DNA from: JAHDCJ01 sp039028895
Lineage (GTDB): Bacteria; Bacteroidota; Bacteroidia; Chitinophagales; Saprospiraceae
Reading direction: 5' to 3'
Length of the DNA: 64,000 nucleotides
Assembly: GCA_039028895.1 (NCBI GenBank)
Contig: JBCCHF010000029.1
Coordinates: 21,010 to 85,009, forward strand
Part shown: in pieces, positions 8,685 through 17,218 of the stretch
Layout: each line of letters opens with the position of its first letter
Position numbering within the stretch: position 1 is the first letter of the stretch
Program-made: the position numbers and the translations under genes
The notes under the pieces: generated by a model
The model's database searches: none
What the model was told of the DNA's origin: nothing
The model's input: only the letters and a program-made list of their open reading frames with translations

Positions 8685-8798
8685 GACCCTGGCTCCAAAC
8701 AACGCAGGGTCTCTGTTTAGGAGACCCTGCTAATACATTTTAAAAGACGGTTCATAATCTACTTCGTCACTGTAGGGTCTCACAAAGAGGACCCTGTG
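8685..8798 (-). repeat. Cluster of mutually exclusive hairpin arms (GACCCTG / CAGGGTC)
   Basis: Five arms of the same short palindromic sequence alternate here: GACCCTG at 8685, CAGGGTCTC at 8705, GAGACCCTG at 8721, AGGGTCTC at 8774 and GAGGACCCTG at 8787. The 8704-8730 hairpin is a perfect 10-bp stem with a 7-base loop. The 8768-8798 hairpin is imperfect. The arm at 8705 can pair with either neighbour, so alternative structures are possible. No T-run follows on either strand, so these are not classical terminators. Position between the aminotransferase and DUF6044 genes suggests mRNA processing or attenuation, or a REP-like element. Confidence 0.55.
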
Positions 8799-8807
8799 TC
8801 AACTAAA

Positions 8808-10139
8808 TTACTGTTCTACCTTTCTGAAATCTACTTTTCTGAAAACAACCTGTAACGGCTCTCCTCTTAGCTGATCTTCAAGGTTTCCAGCTTCAATAGC
8901 ACTTTTTAGCAATGGCAGCACATCACGGTAAGCTTTTAGTGTGTATTCAACATCCGCCTCAGTGTGGCTGTAACAAACGTTATGGAAACCACCCCAGAGA
9001 ATACCTCTTTTAATCATTTCTTGCTGAACGAATGTTTTCTGGATCATTGGGTCACCACCTGCAGGATCGAAAGTTACCATGGTCCGGCATTCGAAACCTT
9101 TACAACCTGTGATTTGATCCATGCCCAACTCCTTTGCAATATTGTTATAACCATCTTTCAACATGCGACCAATACGAGCAAGGTGTGCTGGTACATTTTT
9201 GTCACGCAATTCATTGATGGTTGCAATGGTAGCGGCTAAAGAAAGTGCTTCACCCCCGAATGTTGTGAAAAAGAATACTTCCTCTTCGAAAAGCTCCATT
9301 ACGTCTGCTCTTCCCGTCAGGTAAGCCACTGGCATACCATTCGCGACAGCTTTTGAATACACTGCCAGATCAGGGGTCACGCCGAAATATTCCTGTGCAC
9401 CGCCCACAGCTATTCTGAAACCGGTCCACATTTCGTCAAAAATCAATAATGTACCATTGGCTTTACAAAGCGTTTGTACATCTTCTAGGAAATTATTTTC
9501 AGGCGCATCGAAAACGAAGGGTTCCATAATCAGGCATGCTGTATCTTCATCAAGCGCAGCTTTTACAGACTCAATATCATTGTAGGCAAACTTGGTTGTC
9601 ATCGCTTTTGTTGACTCAGGAATACCTTTATCGCGGGTGGTGGTACCAATGTACCAGTCGTGCCAGCCATGGTAACCACAGCAAACAACCTTGTTTCTTC
9701 CGGTAAAAGCTCTTGCGATGCGAACTGCCGCAGTGCAAACATCGGCTCCGGATTTACTGATCCTGACAGATTCAGCATTTGGCAGAACTTCTCTTAGCAA
9801 TTCACAAACATGTAATTCAAGTTCGTGCATCAAAGAGAAGGTAATGCCTTTCCTTAGCTGCTCAATAATTGCGTTATCGACTGCCTCGTAGGCATAACCC
9901 AGTGAAATCGGGCCAATTCCACTATTATAATCGAGATATTCGTTACCATCTACGTCCCATACTCGGGCACCTTTCGCATGGCTGAGATACTTAGGTGCCA
10001 CGCCGTTAGTAAATTGAGTTGGACCTTTAGCAAGTGTTTGAGAAACCGGATGCATTAATCCTGCCGAAGCCCTTTCGTAAAGCTCATTGGACTTGGTGAT
10101 ATCCGGATAATTTTCGTTAAAACTGACTGTGTTTTTCAT
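8808..10139 (-). CDS. Class III PLP aminotransferase (glutamate-1-semialdehyde aminomutase-like)
   Basis: This 443-residue protein belongs to fold-type I, class III. Seen are the CCGYHGWHDWY motif (about residues 153-163), the cofactor Asp235 in LLIFDEMWTGFR, and the PLP Schiff-base Lys263 in AVYSKAVANGMP. It resembles HemL-type sequences, but HemL belongs in tetrapyrrole synthesis, whereas this gene is in a sugar cluster with a NeuB-like synthase, transketolase and cytidylyltransferase. Related HemL-like enzymes in surface-glycan loci are thought to aminate sugar carbonyls. I infer it puts an amino group on a ketose or aldose intermediate. Start is the ATG at 10139. Confidence 0.88.
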   Translation of the reverse strand: MKNTVSFNENYPDITKSNELYERASAGLMHPVSQTLAKGPTQFTNGVAPKYLSHAKGARVWDVDGNEYLDYNSGIGPISLGYAYEAVDNAIIEQLRKGITFSLMHELELHVCELLREVLPNAESVRISKSGADVCTAAVRIARAFTGRNKVVCCGYHGWHDWYIGTTTRDKGIPESTKAMTTKFAYNDIESVKAALDEDTACLIMEPFVFDAPENNFLEDVQTLCKANGTLLIFDEMWTGFRIAVGGAQEYFGVTPDLAVYSKAVANGMPVAYLTGRADVMELFEEEVFFFTTFGGEALSLAATIATINELRDKNVPAHLARIGRMLKDGYNNIAKELGMDQITGCKGFECRTMVTFDPAGGDPMIQKTFVQQEMIKRGILWGGFHNVCYSHTEADVEYTLKAYRDVLPLLKSAIEAGNLEDQLRGEPLQVVFRKVDFRKVEQ

Positions 10140-10208
10140 AGTTGATTTATTATATCAGATTTTTGATATCTAATGCTTTGATATTTGACCACTCCCTTAC
10201 CGGACTGG

Positions 10209-10670
10209 TTATTCAATAACTTTTGTGCAGACTTCTGATCTTCCGAAAAGCGGGATGCCAACGTAGCCTCTGATCTTTGCTGTTGTTTCATCCACCATTT
10301 TTATCCTGGCAGCGTAAGTATTCCCTGTTCCGGGGTCGTAGATCCTCCCTCCGGTGTACCAGCCATTTCCAGTGTACTTGAAGCCAAAAAGGATCTCGAC
10401 GCCTACCATTGGTCGTTCTCTGAGTGCCTCATCAGGATTTTTTGAATCAACTTTCAGGTTACCATTTTCATCGTATTCATCTTTCATCCAGACCATGATA
10501 CCGTTGAACTTGCCGTCTTTTTCGTAGATCTCGATTTTCTCGTTACCATTTTCCGAAAGCCAAACGCCAGCGGGACTATAAATGGTTGATCCATTCTGAC
10601 CAATAGCGAAGAATGGTGCGACTAAAAGGGCGATAATTACCCATTGATTGTGATGAAGGATTGTTTTCAT
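10209..10670 (-). CDS. DUF2147 domain exported protein
   Basis: The 153-residue protein has a signal peptide (cleavage after FFAIGQ, about residue 24) and a DUF2147 fold: GVWLSENGNEKIEIYEKDGKFNG, a central GVEILFGFKYTGNGW strand pair, and a GGRIYDPGTGNTY motif. DUF2147 proteins are small periplasmic beta-barrel-like proteins of unknown function, common in Bacteroidota. It lies between the transketolase C-terminal subunit and the aminotransferase with short gaps (18 and 69 bases), so it is probably co-transcribed; nothing links it directly to sugar chemistry. Confidence 0.88.
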   Translation of the reverse strand: MKTILHHNQWVIIALLVAPFFAIGQNGSTIYSPAGVWLSENGNEKIEIYEKDGKFNGIMVWMKDEYDENGNLKVDSKNPDEALRERPMVGVEILFGFKYTGNGWYTGGRIYDPGTGNTYAARIKMVDETTAKIRGYVGIPLFGRSEVCTKVIE

Positions 10671-10688
10671 GATTTTCTGCTTATTTTG

Positions 10689-11603
10689 CTATACCGCAAC
10701 CTCTTTATTCAAATGCTTCATAACCCGCTCTGCCAATTTTGCTCCAGTAAAGCCTTCATATTCAAGAACTTCAGACAGAAGGCCCGGACGGTACCAACGC
10801 TCATCAAGAGCAAATGGCACAACTTCAGCAGTTCTTTGGTGCTTCAGTAGCACTTCGGCGACAATTGTGTAAAGTCCGCCGGTTTTGAAGTGATCTTCAA
10901 TCGTGAAAATCGGGTGACCTTTCGCAGCTGCATCCAGAATTACCTGTTCATCAACTGGTTTCAGGGAACGCATATTTGCAAGACCTACTGATAAACCCTG
11001 TTTTTCGAGATGGACCTTGGCATCCAAAGCCTGTTCGAATAACATGCCGTAGGTGAGAATCGTGAGATCTGTTCCTTCGGAAACGATCTCAGCTTTCCCA
11101 AACTCAAAAGGTGTTTTATGTTCGTAGGTGGCTGGGCGTGTATTGATACGCACGTATGACGGGTGTGGTGACAACCAGATATCTGGTAACATCATTAGCA
11201 TATCCTCTTCATCGGCAGGACAAAAAACCTGCATACCAGGAATTCCTCGCAGGATAGACACATCTTCAATAGCCTGGTGCGTTGGTCCATTCCCATCGGA
11301 AAGGAAACCCGGCACAAAGCTGCTGAGCTTAACCGGAAGATTGGCAATGCCAACATCAGTCCTGATAAACTCAAAAGCTCTCAAAGTTAAAAAGGTAGCC
11401 AGTGCGTGGATAACAGGAATTCTTCCTCTAAGCGCCAATCCGGCAGCTGCACCAACCATAGTTTGTTCGGTGATGCCAGTATCGATGAAACGAGGCCCAA
11501 GAACAGGTGGCAGGTTGCGGATGATCGCCCTGTTTTCAGCCGTCATTACGATGAAACGCTCATCCGCGAGGGCCATTTCCTTAATAAGTTTTTCGTAACC
11601 CAT
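10689..11603 (-). CDS. Transketolase, C-terminal subunit (split enzyme)
   Basis: The 304-residue subunit holds the pyrimidine-binding half of transketolase. TGITEQTMVGAAAGLA (about residues 42-57) includes the Glu that activates thiamine diphosphate, and the C-terminal regulatory-type domain has HPIFTIEDHFKTGGLYT. It overlaps the N-terminal subunit gene by one base (start ATG at 11603 shares a base with that gene's stop codon), so the two are translationally coupled and form one enzyme. Split transketolases in surface-glycan clusters move two-carbon units onto sugars; here it may make or trim the aldose used by the NeuB-like synthase. This is probably not the housekeeping pentose-phosphate enzyme. 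Confidence 0.92.
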   Translation of the reverse strand: MGYEKLIKEMALADERFIVMTAENRAIIRNLPPVLGPRFIDTGITEQTMVGAAAGLALRGRIPVIHALATFLTLRAFEFIRTDVGIANLPVKLSSFVPGFLSDGNGPTHQAIEDVSILRGIPGMQVFCPADEEDMLMMLPDIWLSPHPSYVRINTRPATYEHKTPFEFGKAEIVSEGTDLTILTYGMLFEQALDAKVHLEKQGLSVGLANMRSLKPVDEQVILDAAAKGHPIFTIEDHFKTGGLYTIVAEVLLKHQRTAEVVPFALDERWYRPGLLSEVLEYEGFTGAKLAERVMKHLNKEVAV

Positions 11604-12460
11604 TATCGTACAATTAGTTTTTCGGATGTTAAAATAGCTTCTTCCTCTCCATGCAGCTCTTTAAGGAGTGCTTCTACTTCATCATGTGTGAAATTACAGA
11701 ACCAGCGCATTGCCTGCTCCTGAATGCTTGGCAATCCCTTCCCTCTGACCGTATCAGCGATAATCACGCTTGGACGATCATCTTCCAATGGTAGTGCAGA
11801 AAACGCTTCTTCCAACTGCCCAAAATCGTGACCGTCAATTCGTTTAACTGCGCATCCAAAAGCTTCAAATTTTGGAGCTAATGGTTCCAGTGGGATAAGT
11901 TCCTCAGTACGCAAATTCGCCTGGAAGGCGTTACGATCAACCACAAACGTCAGGTTGCTCAGCTTGTAAGCCGAGGCAACGAGCATGACTTCCCAAACAG
12001 AGCCTTCATCCAATTCACCGTCACCAGTGATGACAACAATTCGGTTGTTGATGCCCTTCATACGGCAATCAAGTGCAACGCCCATTGCAACAGAAGGCAA
12101 GTGCCCAAGTGACCCGGAGTGAAATTCGATACCCGGGATATTGGTATTGGGATGCCAGTACAGGTGATCATTGGATTTAAGGTGATTTTTCAGGCGGTCT
12201 TTTTCCATAAAACCCAGTTCCACGAAAGTGCCGTAAAGCGCTGGTACATCGTGCCCTTTTGAAAGAAAAAGATAATCGCGTTCCGGGTCATCCAGATTAC
12301 CCGGGTGAACATTGAGGAATTCTTTATAGAGATAAACTACCAAGTCTGTGCAGGAAAGTGATGCTCCGGTAAAACACCCACCATCAGTTGACATCCTGAT
12401 GATGTGCTCTCTGACTTTAAGGGCCATTTCTCTTAGTTCCTTGTTTTTTTCTGGTGTCAT
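11603..12460 (-). CDS. Transketolase, N-terminal subunit (split enzyme)
   Basis: This subunit holds the pyrophosphate-binding half. Seen are the LSKGHDVPALYG motif, FHSGSLGHLPSVAMGVAL, and the thiamine diphosphate/metal motif GDGELDEGSVWE with the matching Asn/Asp in FVVDRNAFQ. I chose the ATG at 12460 (MTPEKNKEL), which gives 285 residues. A longer frame starting at 12517 would overlap the cytidylyltransferase gene and add a basic tail with no family match. The gene is 22 bases downstream of the cytidylyltransferase and coupled to the C-terminal subunit gene. Confidence 0.9.
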   Translation of the reverse strand: MTPEKNKELREMALKVREHIIRMSTDGGCFTGASLSCTDLVVYLYKEFLNVHPGNLDDPERDYLFLSKGHDVPALYGTFVELGFMEKDRLKNHLKSNDHLYWHPNTNIPGIEFHSGSLGHLPSVAMGVALDCRMKGINNRIVVITGDGELDEGSVWEVMLVASAYKLSNLTFVVDRNAFQANLRTEELIPLEPLAPKFEAFGCAVKRIDGHDFGQLEEAFSALPLEDDRPSVIIADTVRGKGLPSIQEQAMRWFCNFTHDEVEALLKELHGEEEAILTSEKLIVR

Positions 12461-12482
12461 AAGTTGATATTTGTACCTCGGT

Positions 12483-13292
12483 TTAACCGGGGGTATTTTT
12501 CGTTTTGCTCTCGTCAACAGTTTTTAGCTCATCTATATGATGGCGATACCAGTTGACGCCGGCATATTTGCTATTGATCTTAAAAATGTCAGGTCGATTA
12601 TTGAGCAGATTAAGAATATCGTCAATTGTAAAAAGTGGATTGACCGGATATAATGCCTCGTAAACCGCCTTGATAAAATCATAATCTTCCTGGTAATCGA
12701 TCGTCCAACGGTGGCTCATTGAGTAATCGAGCCCTGACTCCCATTCTATATTCCCAACCCTGAACTTTCCGGGGTTTTCCCATAGGTATGGTGTTGTATG
12801 CTCTCTTTCAAGTGGCCTTTCAGCTTCTTTCCAGGCCGTTTCCAATGCCTCGAAAGTCATAATTTCAACATCATTCCCATCAGGATAAGTAGCGGGGTGC
12901 AAGTTACTCACGAAATCATAATCTTCCTCGTTTTTAAGGAAGAAACCGATCACTTTATCAATAATTTCAGGATCAATGAGTGGTACATCAGAAGGAATCT
13001 TAATTACCACAGGTAATTTGTATTCCAGAGCAGCCTGGTAATGCCGGTCAAGCAAATCGGTCGGATGTCCTCTGAAACAGGGAAAACCATACTCTGTGCA
13101 TATCTCTTCAATCGGATCGTCGAAAGTATCGGTGGTTGTGGCGACGACTACAGTTCCGGATAACTTGCCAGCCATTACCCTTTCCACCATCCTGACAAGG
13201 AGTGGTTTCTTGAGGATGGGCATCATAACTTTATCCGGCAAACGAGATGACCCTCTTCTGGCCTGAATGAGGGTAAGTATTTTATCTTTCAA
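12483..13292 (-). CDS. SpsF-type acylneuraminate/KDO-like cytidylyltransferase
   Basis: The 269-residue protein begins with the nucleotidyltransferase signature LIQARRGSSRLPDKVM (residues 8-23). It continues with VVATTTDTFDDP, FRGHPTDLLDRHYQAA and IKIPSDVPLIDP, where the Asp residues bind Mg-CTP. The family activates ulosonic acids as CMP-sugars. In-frame upstream there is a stop, and the first usable start is a TTG at 13292; no ATG lies near the N-terminus before the signature. It is 13 bases downstream of the GT-B-like gene and upstream of the transketolase pair. With the NeuB-like synthase it argues for a CMP-activated sugar acid. Confidence 0.87.
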   Translation of the reverse strand: MKDKILTLIQARRGSSRLPDKVMMPILKKPLLVRMVERVMAGKLSGTVVVATTTDTFDDPIEEICTEYGFPCFRGHPTDLLDRHYQAALEYKLPVVIKIPSDVPLIDPEIIDKVIGFFLKNEEDYDFVSNLHPATYPDGNDVEIMTFEALETAWKEAERPLEREHTTPYLWENPGKFRVGNIEWESGLDYSMSHRWTIDYQEDYDFIKAVYEALYPVNPLFTIDDILNLLNNRPDIFKINSKYAGVNWYRHHIDELKTVDESKTKNTPG

Positions 13293-13305
13293 AACAATTC
13301 AGATA

Positions 13306-14355
13306 TTAGGCCATCGGGCAACAATCCTCCAGCTCTCTTTCAGGAATCTTGAAAGACTTCAGGAAAGATTTTCCGTCACCGTCAAATTTTAGATATGTTT
13401 TGCAAAGTTGGGCAATCTTCCAGGCAGATGTTCCATTGTTCTGGATTGGTGCCAGTCGCTTCAATTCTTCGAGATTAAAGTAGGAGTGTACTTTTTTACC
13501 CAGTGCCATTCCGGTGTAGACAACCGTTGAATACTGGGTGATTAATTCCTGGCAATTGGCGATCATATGCTCTGTATTTCCCTCCCAGAAAATCAAGGTG
13601 TCTTTTGGTGCATTGGCTCTGATCTCTGCCACTGCACGTTCTACGACTTCATTAGGGTGTAACTTGAAAAGTAATTGACGTCCCTTAGCAATCTCGACAC
13701 ATTCTTTAATAAAACCTACACGATTTTCGTTTCGAAAGGTTTCTCTGAAATCAGTTGTTGCCACCATCACATAATTGTGATGCGGGAAATCGTTGTTGAG
13801 GTACTGCTTCGCGTTATCATAATTTGGGATACCAGTCACTACTATCTTTTCGCGCTCTGTACCCATCTTACTCAGGTAGTCTTTATACCCATCAGATGCC
13901 ACACAGAAAATGTCGCAATAATTAGAAGATCCATTAAGCTGAGTCCCTATAGTCAAGTACCTGGGTAATTTGAAAAAACGCACCACTTTTGTCCACCAAG
14001 TGAGCTTATCGATCATGCCTTCCTGCACATAAACCGTTTTCTTGGATTTAAAGAATTTCGGATACAGCAAATCATTACAGACCACTACCATTTCGTATTC
14101 ATCTTGATATTTTTCACCCATGTAGTCATTATTCAGACCATGTTTTTCAAGGTATGATTCAGAATTGCGGCGAAATTTTCCGGCAAGGATAGTCTGATCA
14201 AACAATCCCTTCGAGATGAGAAAATGTGCGAATTTTGAATCAGTAAAAAATTGACTGAAATAGCAATCGTACTCAGGCAAAAACTCAGATATCTGGTGCA
14301 TCTGAGAGGTTTGGTTTGGAGAACCTATGATAAAAAGAATCTTCTTTTTAGCCAT
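13306..14355 (-). CDS. GT-B-like protein (CDP-glycerol transferase / UDP-GlcNAc epimerase-like fold), unassigned
   Basis: This 349-residue cytosolic protein starts with KKILFIIGSPNQTSQ, a Rossmann-type first strand. It has a second-domain segment YVMVATTDFRETF followed by LLFKLHPNEVVERA and CQELITQYSTVVYTGMALGK. That pattern (KLHP, then a late Ser/Thr-rich loop) is typical of CDP-glycerol glycerophosphotransferase-like and other GT-B enzymes of surface polysaccharides. No precise family is clear. As first gene before the cytidylyltransferase it may be the transferase using the CMP-sugar, which is inference. Start is the ATG at 14355. Confidence 0.65.
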   Translation of the reverse strand: MAKKKILFIIGSPNQTSQMHQISEFLPEYDCYFSQFFTDSKFAHFLISKGLFDQTILAGKFRRNSESYLEKHGLNNDYMGEKYQDEYEMVVVCNDLLYPKFFKSKKTVYVQEGMIDKLTWWTKVVRFFKLPRYLTIGTQLNGSSNYCDIFCVASDGYKDYLSKMGTEREKIVVTGIPNYDNAKQYLNNDFPHHNYVMVATTDFRETFRNENRVGFIKECVEIAKGRQLLFKLHPNEVVERAVAEIRANAPKDTLIFWEGNTEHMIANCQELITQYSTVVYTGMALGKKVHSYFNLEELKRLAPIQNNGTSAWKIAQLCKTYLKFDGDGKSFLKSFKIPERELEDCCPMA

Positions 14356-14445
14356 ATGGAGAATTGTTTTTTATGGAATTCAAAAGCTTTAACAAAGGTC
14401 AGCCTGAATGAGTTTCGACAACAGCGAAAAGAATTTCTCTAAAGT

Positions 14446-16983
14446 CTAAATCTCCGGCTGGAAACCTATTTTAAATCCAAATTTTGTTGATGATGGTCTG
14501 TCCAGCTGGGTAAGTCTCCAGATGAAATCGACACGCATGATCTTAAATATATTTTCAATACCAAAACCTGCTTCCATGTATAGCCCGTTGAGCCCTGTCA
14601 GCCTTTGCGGAGATGGCATCATCGGATCTGTGCTTTTATTTGGGAAATTCATTACCATTAAATTGGCTTTTTCGGGATCGAGATCAGCCGCAAGCATCCT
14701 GAACACACCAAAACTCCGCCATTTCAATTTTTTGATAAGTGGAATGGTATTAAGGATCAGGCCGTTGAAGTGATGCTCTACCCAAACCTCTGCGTATTCA
14801 TCTGAAGCGAATTCAAATTCATTCATCAGGTGATACGCATCCTTATTGAGTAGGAATGTCTGGTTCCCCTTATGCAGTTTTAACAAAGGAATGGGTGCCT
14901 TCCCGAATACCTTTCCGGCAGTTACCTGGTACCTTGTCAAACCGAAAGGATTGGACAACTTCTGGAAAACACCAAGTTCAAGTTTATGATAGTTAAATTC
15001 ACCCCCCAGAAATCCTTTAACCCCAACAGCATAGTCGATATGGAATACCGGTTTATGAAAGGTGATTGGAAATCTTAGAAAATGGGATTCATAGAATTTT
15101 TGTTCTTTCCCCCAGACCAATTTGGCCCTTAGCTCTGTTGATTTAAACCGATCGATGTCTACTGTATCTACAGGACCGCCATTTTCGACAATAGGCACAG
15201 AGAACGAAAACCCTGTCGGTACAGAATAGAAGGTGCGCGGAAGGAATTGCATCGTTGTCGACAAACCTTTCAGCCACTCTCTTTCATATTCTACACTCAG
15301 GCGCCTGATCTTGAGGAGGTCAGACAGGGGTTCGGACCGAAGTATGGACAAGGCCAGGTTATCATGGGTCAGCAAGGGGTCTTTCAGATTCAACTGGATC
15401 AGGTCGAAACGATAATTGGCGCTAAGCATATGCCAGCGATTGTTCTTCCTGTTAAGATGTAGTTTTAACCCAAAGTCATATTTCCAGGCGCTGTCTTTTG
15501 CACCATAAGCCACATAACTATCGAGCTGAAACTTCTTGCTCAGTTTCGCAGTAGTACGCCCACCAAACTTATATCTTTTGCCCTCTACTTCATTCCAGCT
15601 GAAAAACGTGTAAGCCCTTCCAAATTCTACAGGACCGGCCTTCATAAACCCTGTCGAGCCCAGATAACCAATCCAGGCAAGATTTTTATACGCCCTTGTG
15701 TTTTTCATGGAGTCGATGGTTGCATAAATCTTCTTCTCCTTTTTCGTCAGTTTCTGATGCCGCTTTTCGCTCCAGTATTCGAGTTTTTTATCGCGCGCAC
15801 CGACCAGCACTTCCACCGCATCCCCTTTAAATATTTTATCGGGGATGGGCACATTGAGCACTATGTTTCGTCGACTTGCGTTTTTCCTGATCATGAAACT
15901 TTGTTTCTCCTCGTTCTTGGAGAGGTTCATGCTGGTGTGCACGTACTCTGATTCTTTAAACCAGTATCTTTCTTTGTAGTAAGTGAAGGTCTGCCTTACG
16001 GAAAAACTATTTACGAAGTTGATATTGACATCTGGTAAGACATACATATCAATCGACTTGATCGCAAAGGTGCCATCATGGATCCATGCGTAACCGCTGA
16101 ATGCTTTGTCTTGTTTCCGTTTTCCGGTAAACTCCAGTTTGTAACACCACAGACCATCTACATAAGCGCTATCAGCCAGGAAGTATTTATAGGTGGCCAA
16201 TGCTCCGCCAGCAAATGGCATAATGAAAGACACACCACTCACGCGATTCATATTCGCATAAATATCGATTTCCTCGAAGCTGTATTCGATGAGTTCGGCT
16301 ATACTGACATTGTCAATTCCAGAGAAATTATCAGCCTTGACAACAGTTTTTTCTTTACTGAGATAATTGCTGTAGTAGACATCAGCAAGGCGTTCCTTAA
16401 GCAAAACAGGCAAGTATTCCTTTCCGGTTTCGCTTGTATCTACATTTTCAAAAACAAATTCAAAAGGTTTGAGAATCTTCCTGTTCTTGAATTTTTCAGA
16501 AAGGTTGTAGAGGTCAAATTCCGTTTTTGTGTATTCCTCGAAAGAGTAGAAGTCGAGGCTACCAGAACGGTTATTGGGTTTGTTGCGTACTACCTTGCGG
16601 AACAAGGCTATTGCTGCAGTATCTTTTTTGACTTTTCGATCTGCTTTTATCACCACTTCCTTCAAAACTTCACTGTCAGGCTCAAGTTCAATGTTGATCT
16701 CCTGGGTTTCCCCAATAGTAAACGGTAATTCGATTTGTTTATAACCAAGGTAGGCTACAACAATGGTCTTGGATTTGATATTATTACCATCGAGCTTGAA
16801 ATTACCATCAAGATCGGATTGGACACCAATAGTGGTACCCTGGAAAACAATGCTCACGAAGGGCAAAGATTCCCCATTAGCCTTATCGGTCACCTTTCCG
16901 GTGATAACCGTCTTTTGGGCTCCGATCAGTGAAATCCCAGCAAAAAAGAGGATGAAGAGGATTAATATTTTCTTTGCCAGCAT
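14446..16983 (-). CDS. DUF5686 and CarboxypepD_reg-like outer-membrane protein
   Basis: This 845-residue exported protein has a signal peptide (MLAKKILILF to about IGAQ). A carboxypeptidase regulatory-like beta domain follows (TVITGKVTDKANGESLPFVSIVFQGT, then GVQSDLDGNFKL), and then a long DUF5686 region rich in aromatic beta strands, probably an outer-membrane barrel. The family is found in Bacteroidota, often described as TonB-receptor-like but with no proven function. I chose the ATG at 16983; the longer frame starts with TTG at 17013 and would bury the signal peptide. It is 90 bases upstream of the glycan operon and on the same strand, so it may be its first gene. Confidence 0.85.
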   Translation of the reverse strand: MLAKKILILFILFFAGISLIGAQKTVITGKVTDKANGESLPFVSIVFQGTTIGVQSDLDGNFKLDGNNIKSKTIVVAYLGYKQIELPFTIGETQEINIELEPDSEVLKEVVIKADRKVKKDTAAIALFRKVVRNKPNNRSGSLDFYSFEEYTKTEFDLYNLSEKFKNRKILKPFEFVFENVDTSETGKEYLPVLLKERLADVYYSNYLSKEKTVVKADNFSGIDNVSIAELIEYSFEEIDIYANMNRVSGVSFIMPFAGGALATYKYFLADSAYVDGLWCYKLEFTGKRKQDKAFSGYAWIHDGTFAIKSIDMYVLPDVNINFVNSFSVRQTFTYYKERYWFKESEYVHTSMNLSKNEEKQSFMIRKNASRRNIVLNVPIPDKIFKGDAVEVLVGARDKKLEYWSEKRHQKLTKKEKKIYATIDSMKNTRAYKNLAWIGYLGSTGFMKAGPVEFGRAYTFFSWNEVEGKRYKFGGRTTAKLSKKFQLDSYVAYGAKDSAWKYDFGLKLHLNRKNNRWHMLSANYRFDLIQLNLKDPLLTHDNLALSILRSEPLSDLLKIRRLSVEYEREWLKGLSTTMQFLPRTFYSVPTGFSFSVPIVENGGPVDTVDIDRFKSTELRAKLVWGKEQKFYESHFLRFPITFHKPVFHIDYAVGVKGFLGGEFNYHKLELGVFQKLSNPFGLTRYQVTAGKVFGKAPIPLLKLHKGNQTFLLNKDAYHLMNEFEFASDEYAEVWVEHHFNGLILNTIPLIKKLKWRSFGVFRMLAADLDPEKANLMVMNFPNKSTDPMMPSPQRLTGLNGLYMEAGFGIENIFKIMRVDFIWRLTQLDRPSSTKFGFKIGFQPEI

Positions 16984-17218
16984 AAGTTTTTGCTTTTCCC
17001 TGTATAATGACAATCGAACATACGTTTACACGTACTCTGCGCAGGGATGATCAAAAAATAATTTCAAGAACAATAACAGTGCCTTTTTTGACCGGCGCAA
17101 AATTACACATAAAACTTTGTTTCACCTATTGAGGCCGACTACTACGTCAACAATGGCTACATTCTAATGTTAAAGTTTTGTTATTTTCCCATTTAACAAG
17201 TATATGCCTCCTTAGTTT

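Noticed and set aside
8704..8730. Rho-independent terminator
   Set aside because: The 10-bp stem is perfect but no T-run follows on either strand.
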